NCBI GenBank assembly: GCA_002049455.2
Contig: KV918904.1
Span: forward strand, 62,001-126,000
DNA: 64,000 nucleotides
Direction: 5' to 3'
Origin: Porphyra umbilicalis
Taxonomy: Eukaryota > Rhodophyta > Bangiophyceae > Bangiales > Bangiaceae
A program made the position numbers and the translations under genes. Each line of letters begins with the position of its first letter. Positions within the stretch are counted from its first letter, which is position 1. This document shows positions 56,401 to 64,000 of the stretch, piece after piece. The notes under the pieces were generated by a model. The model did not search any database. It was not told where the DNA came from and saw only the letters and a program-made list of their open reading frames with translations.

Positions 56401-56638
56401 GTGGAGCAGGCGCTGCGCGGGGCATTGCTATATGCGCGCGCTGGGGGCGGGGGCGCAGGGCGGCTTCGGGTTGCTGAGCCGGTGACCGCCGTGCGCGGGC
56501 ATTGGTGGCGGGTGGCTCTTCTCGGCGGCGCCACGCTCCTCCACCTCAGGCGCCGCTTCCCCCTCCCCCCCCGCATCATTCCATCGTCCTTGACGACGAC
56601 GTTGCGCGGCCGTCGCGGCGCCCCCCCCCCCCGTCGGC
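53453..56638. other. No supported gene; includes the NADPH oxidase upstream region
   Basis: 53,500-54,900 is of moderate GC without a recognisable gene. 54,643-54,692 has two direct copies of GTCAGGTGGGGTTGTCTGGGG. 54,950-56,620 is very GC-rich with long open frames on both strands typical of such composition. It may hold the promoter and 5' UTR of the following gene. Confidence 0.45.
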
Positions 56639-59600
56639 ATGTTGCGCCTCTTTCGCGCGCTGCAACGACCCCTTTCCAAAACCGAGTCGGTGCTCAGCGA
56701 CCGGGGCTTCCGCCTCACCTTCCTCGCCGTGTACGCGTGCGTCAACGTGCTGCTCTTTTGTGACGGCGCGGCCAATGAGTACCCGCGGCATGCAGACTAC
56801 CGCCGGTGGACGACGAGCGTGGCGCGGGGGGCGGGGGCGACGCTCAACCTCAACTGCGCGCTGGTGGTGCTCCTCGCCGCGCGCTCCTTCATGACCTTCC
56901 TGCGGGAGACGCCACTCAACATGGTCCTCGAGTTTGACAAGGCCATGCCCGTCTTCCACGCGGCGGTGGGGACGCTGGCCTTTGTGGGCGGCGTCGTGCA
57001 CGCCGCCGCCCACCTGGTCGCCTACTCCCTGTCGTCGCCGTGGTCGGCGGGCATCGCGGGGTTCACCTCCCTCTTTGTGTCGGGCCTGCTGCTGACCGTA
57101 TTGTTGGCCATCCTCCGCCTGACGTCCATGGCGTCGGTGCGGTTGGCCAACTTTGAGCTCTTCCACGCCGTCCACATTGTCGGCATGACCCTCTTTTATG
57201 TGGTGCTGATCATCCACGGGCTGCACTATGGGAGCCCACAGACGTGGAAGTGGGTGGTCGCCCCGCTGCTACTCTACACCTTTGACCGGCTGACGCGGCG
57301 GTGGCGCGAGCACCGGTCGTACGTGCTCGTCACCAAGCACGCGGCGGACTTTAGCGACACGGACGTGCTGCGGCTGCGGCTGCCGCGGGTGTTCCACTTC
57401 CAGGCGGGCCAGTACGCAGAGGTCAAGGTGCCGGCGCTGTCCAAGTGCCAGTGGCACCCCTTTACCATTGCGTCGTCCCCGCACGAGGAGGACATGACGT
57501 TTTACATCAAGAGCGCGGGCGACTGGACCGCGGCCATGCACGCGGTCTTTCGGGACCGGGTCATTGCGTGTGGGGAGGACATTGAGGTGCACGTGCGGGG
57601 GCCGTACGGGTCGCCCGCGCAGCACGTCGGCCAATTCGAGCACATTGTGCTCATTGGCGGCGGCGTTGGCGCAACGCCCTTCTCGTCCGTGACCAAGGCG
57701 GCGCACCATTGGATGACCAACTGGGGCGCGCCGTCGGCGCCGGCGCGGCAAGCGTCTGCCGCCACCCGCTTTGCGCCGGGCGAGGCGGTTGCCCGCAGCC
57801 AGCGCTGGTGGTCTGCCGACGGCGAAGACGATGGGGGTGCGGGTGGCGGCGGCGGTGGCGGCGGCGGCGGCGGCGGCGGTGGCGTGCGCGGAGCCGCTCG
57901 CAGCGGCGTGCCGGCGATGGAGCTGCCGCCCATTGTCAAGTCGATTGCCAAGCGACCGAATGTGTCATTTGCGCCGACCGCGACGGCAAAGACCTACACG
58001 CCGTCGCCGAGGTGCGACGCGGGCGCGTTTGTGCAAGACGAGGATGACCCGTCGTTTGCGTCCACGGGCACCTTTTTCACGGCCAAGGAAGGCGGGCGTG
58101 ACAGCGACGAACGTTCCGTCGGCGGCAACCAGGAGCGGTACGACGTGCCGCCAGACGTGGTCGTGCACGTGGACACGGACGACCGCATCGAGCACAACAC
58201 CATGCGGGCGGCCACGGGGCAATCGCGCCTGACTGCCGCGGCACTGACATTGCCTGCCGACTCCTGTGACTCGTCATCGTCATCCTCCTCCTCCGCGGGC
58301 ACCGCGCAGGGGCGGGTGTTTGCCACCCGTCTGCGGTCGGCCGATTTGCCCAAGGCCAAGGACGGGGTGCTCGGCGCGGAGCTGCACCATCTCGGCGCGC
58401 TGCGTCGATCCCGGTCGGCGCCCCACGTCTCACGGCAATCGAGTGTTGCGGACCCGCCGGCGGTGGTGGTTGACTTTGATCACGCGGGGACGATGGGCAC
58501 CGGCGGTGGCCGCGCCATGACTCAGACGCTCCCCTACCAGGTGCGGGGGGAACTGCTGAGCGTCAGCGAGGCGGCGAGTGTGGTCGAACACCAACGGCGG
58601 ATGGAGCAGTTGTCGGCCATCCACACGGCGGCCACCCACGTGCGGGAGGGCACAGGCGAGCGTAACTCCAAAGCGTACGTCGACGCGCTCACGCAAGCCT
58701 TTTCGGGGATGCAGGAGCAGGAGCGGACGGCGACGTATCACATGTCGGTCAACGCGATGATTGGGATGAGCTTTGGGTCGACCGCCATGGTGCGCCACGC
58801 ACAGCAGCGGCGCGCGCGGCTGGCCGACGGGACATTCGTGGACTCCCCGACCGACGACTTGGCGGTGCTCCGCTCCAGGCGGATGCTGTTGCTGCTCTAC
58901 CTTCACTCCGTGACCGTCAACATGGTGCTGCTGTGGATTTTGCTGCTGCGGTTTGTGGTCGTTGGCTTTTCGGCCATCTGGGGGCAGCTCGACCTGTTGT
59001 CCCAAGGTCTCTCCGTCCACCGGCTGGACATCTTGACAGCAGTAGACCTCGGCCTGTGCGGCTGCGTGACGACCATCATTGGCCTCACGTCCGTGCTCGA
59101 AGTCATTGAGCTGCGCGGCGTGCCGTACAATGGACTGGACCTGTTTGTGCTCTTCCCCGCCTCGCTCTTTTGCGTCATCACGGACATTCTGTCGCTCGCC
59201 GGCGTGCGGTCGCCTGCCAACCTCTTTGGCGTCTTTCAACTGCTGGTTGTGTGGCCGGTCCTCGCGCTCTTCCTCGGCGCCCGCCTCCTCCGCGTCATTG
59301 GCGACCGGGTGGTGCTTGCGGAGAACTACCAAAACTCCCACTCCAAAACTCGCTCCCTGGACTTTGTGTGGACGGCGCCGAGCCCCGAAGCCGACGGCTG
59401 GCTCGTGCGGGAGATGCTGCCGCTGGCCGACTCCCCGTGCGTGCGGCTGCACCGCTACTTGACGCGCTCCCAGCCCGCCCTCGAGCCGTGGATGGCCGAC
59501 TATGAGCGGGTGCCGCTGCGGACCAACTATGGGCGCCCCGACTGGGACGCAATTTTCGACGGCATCGCGTCGCGGTCGAGGAACAATGCGGTGCACGGAG

Positions 59601-59905
59601 TGTTCTTTTGCGGTCCGGCGGCCATGGCCAACGCCGTCCGCGCGGCGGCCATGCGCGCCATGCGCGCGTCGATCGTCAAGGGGTTGCTGACGGGCGCGGG
59701 GACGGCCACCTTTCCCGGCGCGCGGGGCATGAACGTCTTTGGGGACGAGGTGTCGGCGGCGGTCATGGACCTGAGCGCCGCGGGGCTCGAGTCAGCCATT
59801 GGGGGCATGGGCCGCCACGCCTTCCCAGGCTCGTCGGCGACCGACACGTCGCTTGACTTTGGTTGCAATGTCAAATTTGTCGTGCGGATAGAATTATTTT
59901 CATGA
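56639..59905 (+). CDS. RBOH: Superoxide-forming NADPH oxidase (NOX/Rboh family) with split NADPH domain
   Basis: The enzyme passes electrons from NADPH through FAD and two hemes across the membrane to oxygen, giving superoxide. The ATG at 56,639 opens 1,088 residues without interruption. Residues about 20-225 form the six-helix ferric-reductase region with paired His 14 apart (FHAAVGTLAFVGGVVHAAAH, about 107-121) and a second pair in FHAVHIVGM...IIHG (about 175-193). The FAD motif HPFTIASSP lies at about 272 and the NADPH motif GGGVGATPF at about 338. A long insertion follows (about 365-975) with a Gly run, acidic linker and about four hydrophobic helices (747-890). Then comes the FFCGP NADPH motif (about 987). 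There are no EF-hands, unlike land plant Rboh. Red algal enzymes are reported to have extra C-terminal helices. Confidence 0.92.
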   Translation: MLRLFRALQRPLSKTESVLSDRGFRLTFLAVYACVNVLLFCDGAANEYPRHADYRRWTTSVARGAGATLNLNCALVVLLAARSFMTFLRETPLNMVLEFDKAMPVFHAAVGTLAFVGGVVHAAAHLVAYSLSSPWSAGIAGFTSLFVSGLLLTVLLAILRLTSMASVRLANFELFHAVHIVGMTLFYVVLIIHGLHYGSPQTWKWVVAPLLLYTFDRLTRRWREHRSYVLVTKHAADFSDTDVLRLRLPRVFHFQAGQYAEVKVPALSKCQWHPFTIASSPHEEDMTFYIKSAGDWTAAMHAVFRDRVIACGEDIEVHVRGPYGSPAQHVGQFEHIVLIGGGVGATPFSSVTKAAHHWMTNWGAPSAPARQASAATRFAPGEAVARSQRWWSADGEDDGGAGGGGGGGGGGGGGGVRGAARSGVPAMELPPIVKSIAKRPNVSFAPTATAKTYTPSPRCDAGAFVQDEDDPSFASTGTFFTAKEGGRDSDERSVGGNQERYDVPPDVVVHVDTDDRIEHNTMRAATGQSRLTAAALTLPADSCDSSSSSSSSAGTAQGRVFATRLRSADLPKAKDGVLGAELHHLGALRRSRSAPHVSRQSSVADPPAVVVDFDHAGTMGTGGGRAMTQTLPYQVRGELLSVSEAASVVEHQRRMEQLSAIHTAATHVREGTGERNSKAYVDALTQAFSGMQEQERTATYHMSVNAMIGMSFGSTAMVRHAQQRRARLADGTFVDSPTDDLAVLRSRRMLLLLYLHSVTVNMVLLWILLLRFVVVGFSAIWGQLDLLSQGLSVHRLDILTAVDLGLCGCVTTIIGLTSVLEVIELRGVPYNGLDLFVLFPASLFCVITDILSLAGVRSPANLFGVFQLLVVWPVLALFLGARLLRVIGDRVVLAENYQNSHSKTRSLDFVWTAPSPEADGWLVREMLPLADSPCVRLHRYLTRSQPALEPWMADYERVPLRTNYGRPDWDAIFDGIASRSRNNAVHGVFFCGPAAMANAVRAAAMRAMRASIVKGLLTGAGTATFPGARGMNVFGDEVSAAVMDLSAAGLESAIGGMGRHAFPGSSATDTSLDFGCNVKFVVRIELFS

Positions 59906-59921
59906 TCTTTCTACTTTAATC

Positions 59922-59927
59922 AATAAA
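59922..59927 (+). terminator. AATAAA polyadenylation signal of the NADPH oxidase gene
   Basis: A canonical AATAAA begins 17 bases after the TGA stop in an AT-rich patch that stands out from the GC-rich gene. The very short distance would give a short 3' UTR. Confidence 0.6.
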
Positions 59928-62900
59928 TGTGCGTCTCACTTGAATTAGGCTGGTACTACGCGTGTGTTACGCTTGTCACGCCCGCATGCCGACCGCGGGG
60001 AGCGGATGTCGGCATCGGTCTGTGCGGCTGCATGCACGCGGGGTAGGCCCTTTTCTTTATTCTCATCGGTTCATTGAGGGATGGGTGGTGCACCCCCTTC
60101 CGGCAAAGGCGCATATACGACACAGAGCGGCAGTTGTTCAAGCACCCACACAGCGACACCATCTACAGAGCCCATCCATCCAGTTCACCAATCTGGGTGC
60201 CAAAAAGGGGATAAACGGGCCGCGACCGCCGAGAGGGAAGGGAGCTACGACGGGATCAGCTTGCCGCTGCTGCGCGCTGTCAGCGGCCAAGGCGGCAAGC
60301 TGGCAGCACGACTGCCTCTGCGCCGCGTTTGGCAGTTAGCGCTGCTGGGTGCCGGGGACGTGCGCCGCATAACGTCGCGGGACAGTGCCACCCGGGAGCG
60401 CGGCGGGGCCCGCCGGCTAGGACGCGCGGTTCGGGGGCTGTAGGTGTACGCCGTCCGACGTATGCAATGACGGGAATGCCAACCTTGCACACGGCAACGG
60501 CCGCGATGGTCGCTCGTGCGTCTGAAGCTGCATATCAAAGCTGTCGCAAACCCCCCGGCCACTACCATGGGCGCCACCGCCACAGAGGTAGCCACGTTCT
60601 CGACGGTGCTCTCCCTGGGTCATTGGAGAAGCCACCGGGCATCCCCATCAGACAGATCTACGGCGCCCCCCCGTCTCTGGGTGAGCACCCTCGGTCGGCA
60701 GAGCGGCCGTCACGCCACGCCGACGAGCAGCCGAGCACGGCCTCGGCCATGCCGCCACCGTCGCGACGTCGCGCAGCGCCACGGCGCGGCGGCGCACGGT
60801 CATCACCAAAGCCTCGCCTCGCCGTGATGTGCGCGCGCACCCCCCAGTGGCACACTCGCTGGGAAGAGGGCGCGCCGCGCATCCGTCCAAACCACTTGCC
60901 AGCGCCGCCGACGCGCCCGTCGCACGCGCGCACGGGCAGGTCGGCTCGCCTTGCCGCGGCGGCTCCCACGACAGTCGTCGGCTGGCCACGGCTCCCAGGC
61001 GTGTGCTAACACCGCCACTGTTCCGGCGGGAGACGGCCCACGGCTGCCGCAGGGTAGGGGTGCACAATGGAACGCAACAGAGAGTACATACACAGGCGCC
61101 GCGTTGACCAACCAGTTCACACGCACGACCACCACCAGAGCCTGTGGGCGGCGGAATAAAAAATGTACAAGGTAGCGGCGACCCCGCCAAGTCAAAGGCG
61201 GCCGCGAGGCACTGCGGAGCACCCCCTCGCCGCCCCCTGTGCCGCTGCCGACTCACAACGATCGGCTCTTGGCGGCCACGGGGTTGGTCGACGGCGCAGC
61301 CAGCGGCACCCCTGGCGGCGACGTCGGCAGCGGCAACGGCGACGGCGCGGCCAGCGGCGTCTGCGGTGCGCCGTCCAACGGCGCCAGCGGTGGGGAGGGG
61401 CTGGCGCCGCCCCCCCCCGCCCAGTGTGGGCGGTGGGGTCGTAAGCGCGGGGCGGTCGACGCGCCCTTCCCCCCTGCCACCTCTTCCTCTGCCCCCCACC
61501 CGCGGCGTCGCCCCCTTCCTCCGCACGCCCCCCCCACAGGCGGTAGGAGGAGCGGGGCCGCGACGGCGTGGCCGCTTCCCCCCCCCCCCGTCTTCGGCGC
61601 CGTCTCCATCCTCCCCCCGACGGTGGTGCTGCACGTACGCGCCGACGCCAAAATAGGGGCGCGCCGACCACAGATGCCGCACCAGCGACGGGTCCCCCTC
61701 CTCCCCGTCGGCCGCCGTGCCGGTGCCTGGCCCGCCGCCACCGCCACCGCCACCACCCCCACCCCCACCCCCACCCCCACCACCCCCCGACGGGTGCACG
61801 CCCTCGTGCACCCGGTGCGCCCAGCTACGCCAGTGCCGCCGTCCGACCCCGTCGGCGTCCCCCCCTCCCCTTCCCCCTCCCCACTCTTGCGGCTCCACAA
61901 GCTATCCGCCGACCGCGTCGGCGTCGCCACCCCATACGCCTCCACCTTGCCGGCGGTGCGGGTGCGGCGCCACCGGCGGTCGGCGGCGGCAGCAGCCGCC
62001 TCCCGCTCCGCCGCCGCGTTGGGGCGCGCCGCCCCCCGCGCCCAATAGAGGAAAAAGGTGATGGCGGAGCGGAGAGTCGGGCACGACGCCGATGTGCCGA
62101 GGCGCGTGTGCCGCGCGTGGCGCTTGCGCGCGTGCGCCGACGGCGCGCCGCCGAGGGTGCCCAAGGGGGGGCGCCGCGAGGGGGGGGGAGGGGGGGGGGG
62201 GGGGGGGGGGCCCGCCGGTGCCGAGGGGGGGGAAGCACCCGTGGAGGAGCAGGACGTGGACGAGGACGACCGGGGGAGGTGGGGGCGGTGCGGCCCGTGC
62301 GCGCCGGACGCGGGGGCGCCCGTCGGCCCCGGAGGCGGCATGGGAGACGGCGCTCGTCGGGACCAGGGCGGGCGACCGTTGGTGGAGCAAAAAAAAAAAA
62401 AAGGGGGGGGGGGGGGGGGGGGGGGGGGCGGCTGGAAGGGCGAGACGGAGGGGGGGGCTGAGGGGGGTGGGCTACACCCCCAGTGTCACCGCGACAGCAA
62501 CAAAGGCACGGCACGCCCGCCGCACCGTTGGTGGGCCCGCCGCGGAAGACGCCGCGTGCGCGAGGGCGTGGAGCGCATGGCGGGCCCGACCCCCCCCGGC
62601 GCTTCCGGGGCCGACGCGGGCCCGTGGCGGTGCCGGTGGCGGCGCGGCAGGGGCGGCTCGCCGCCGCGCGGCGGCGCGTATGCAGGCGCGGCGGCCGCCC
62701 CCCTGCCCACCCAGCCCCCCCGTCAGGCCACGGTGGCGGACGAAAGGCGGGCGGTGCGCCGCGGCGGGCCGGTCGCCCCCCCTAAGAGCGGCGGCGGCGG
62801 CGCACGGGGCCCCGCCACAGGGGCGCGCACGGGGCGCGTGCGCCGCGACCGGCGGCCCGCTGCGCGCGGCGGTTCGAGTGGCGTCCGCCGGTGGGGGTCG

Positions 62901-63212
62901 GTGCGCGGCGCGCCGCCGCCCGAGACGTGGCTGCCAAAGCGCACGGCGCTGAGTCGCAACCACCCGCCAGTGAGCATCATGCTCCCTCGCGGGTGGCTGC
63001 GATGGTTGTGGGTGGCCCTGCTGCACCGCGCAGATCCCAGCTCGCGGCGGGGGACCCCAAAGCGGGTGCAAAGCCGAGGGCGGGGGCGACCGACACAGCA
63101 GCGGCTCCTACACCACCTGTGAGGGTCACAAGCGTGTCGTCACTCGGAATTACTCGCAGGAACACTTGCAAGGTGGACCCCAGAGCAGTCAACGCGAGAG
63201 AACCATTTCCTC
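59928..63212. other. No firmly supported gene; possible minus-strand coding at 60,650-62,340
   Basis: Between 62,341 and about 61,600 the minus strand has stretches less repetitive than their surroundings: a segment with LRSAITFFLYWARG and RTRTAGKVEAYGVATPTR, then in other frames RSWAHRVHEGVHPS and DPSLVRHLWSARPYFGVGAYVQHH. They are separated by C/G runs, as in the broken genes elsewhere in this window, so a small gene with one hydrophobic segment may be present. I do not recognise it. A run of 14 A followed by about 28 G (62,389-62,428) and a G run at 62,175-62,209 stand out. The rest shows no gene. Confidence 0.3.
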
Positions 63213-63452
63213 TATGGCGCGTCACCAAAGAATGATCGGATCTGAGAAACGCTCACAGCAAGTCACAGAAGTTAGCAGCAGCTCACAGCACAGAATTTAA
63301 CATTGCTGTGATCGCCCTTGCCTCCCACAGAGCCATCCAGGAGCCATCAGCATGCAATTCCATTTCAAAGCACAGTCACAGCACGGTCACAGCATGCGGT
63401 AACTTGCTGTGGAACTCGCTCGGATCCGATCATTCTGTGGCGACGCGCCATA
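63213..63452. mobile_element. Small terminal-inverted-repeat element (MITE or foldback)
   Basis: The left end TATGGCGCGTCACCAAAGAA, then TGATCGGATCTGAG, faces its imperfect complement at 63,419-63,452 (ending GACGCGCCATA). The arms of about 34 bases differ at a few positions, and CACAGCAAGT pairs further in. The interior is rich in CACAG repeats and non-coding. Target duplication is unclear, so the superfamily is not assigned. Confidence 0.65.
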
Positions 63453-64000
63453 TTTGCTTGAAATTACCACTGATGAGTTAAAGTCAGCTAAGTATCTACG
63501 CGGGGGAAGACAAGGGGAGGTGTCGGAACCCAAAATTTTCCTCGTAAAATACGCAAGTCTGACGTGACACTCGTCGTCCCAGAGCGATGCAGCCAAAGCG
63601 CCGCGCTCGACATTTTGGCGCAGCATGCCACTGTCGTTTTGCACTGCTTTCGGGCGGGTGTGCCCAGACAGTCCAGGGTGTCGCTTGCACCGTGTAGCGA
63701 TTGGCGCCATGAGCTGGGACACAACCGGCGCCCGGCTCAGTGCTGAGGCGATTGGCCGTGCCCAGGCCGATGCTTCGCTCGTCTACGCGCCGCCCGCTGG
63801 CGCAGCTGCCACTCCCAGGAGGGCCTACGCAGGCTGGGCCGCGCTGCAGGCGGTGCCTACGGTGGGGCGCCTACGCTCGTTTGGCTAGCGTGTGACTATA
63901 GTTGTATAGGAAAGACATTATACCAATTCTACTTGTCATCCCTGGGTGCCCGCCTCGCCCGCCCGCACAAGTCGTCGCCCACCACTGCGCGGCCATGCCA
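63453..64000. other. No supported gene
   Basis: Mixed-composition sequence with short frames only. Nothing recognised before the window ends. Confidence 0.45.

Noticed and set aside
55535-56485. Upstream exon of the NADPH oxidase
   Set aside because: The open frame is low-complexity, and the oxidase already starts at a good ATG directly before its first membrane helix.

Overview
The window is nuclear DNA from a eukaryote and most likely comes from a red alga of the Bangiales (Porphyra/Pyropia-like). That placement is an inference. It rests on very high GC, mostly intron-poor genes with a few short GT-AG introns, several enzymes with Ala/Arg/Pro/Ser-rich plastid-type leaders (DXS twice, PurH, glucose-6-phosphate dehydrogenase), and a NADPH oxidase that lacks EF-hands and carries a large insertion with extra membrane helices. 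I see no bacterial operons, ribosome binding sites, rRNA, tRNA or CRISPR.

Region 1 (about 1-20,300) is nested mobile DNA. Unit A (1-6,150, + strand) is a decayed chromodomain-bearing Ty3/gypsy element. Unit B (about 15,800-20,300) starts with the same leader but has lost about 4.3 kb of gag-pol. In both units the pol 3' end runs tail-to-tail into an antisense gene of unknown function whose reading frame is conserved between the copies. A second gypsy element on the minus strand (about 6,200-14,485) interrupts unit A. It in turn carries two MITEs: a hAT-like one (7,770-8,521) and a TA-targeting Tc1/mariner-like one (11,710-11,997). Nearly all in-frame stops in the gypsy genes are one C-to-T or G-to-A change from a sense codon.

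Region 2 (about 22,250-29,800) looks like a PIF/Harbinger-type transposon. A DDE transposase (+) and a Myb/NAM-like partner (-) converge on a GC-rich field of hairpin-bearing tandem repeats. A separate Harbinger-like MITE (32,046-32,597) ends the mobile segment.

Region 3 (33,109-50,830) is the gene-rich part: DXS1 (+), PurH (+), eIF3j (-, three exons), a Y14/RBM8A-like protein with an RS domain (+, at least three exons), plastid G6PDH (+), DBR1 (-) and DXS2 (-). The two DXS genes form an inverted pair. They share a 512-bp tract with no difference, flanked by diverged sequence, which points to gene conversion. Four frame breaks, in Y14, G6PDH and DBR1 (two), fall at long G or C runs, and all have the same size class. 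They are probably assembly errors.

Region 4 (50,831-64,000) holds a three-exon Rab18-like GTPase (-), the NADPH oxidase (+) and a small terminal-inverted-repeat element near 63.2-63.5 kb. The remaining GC-rich stretches contain open frames but nothing I could support as genes.
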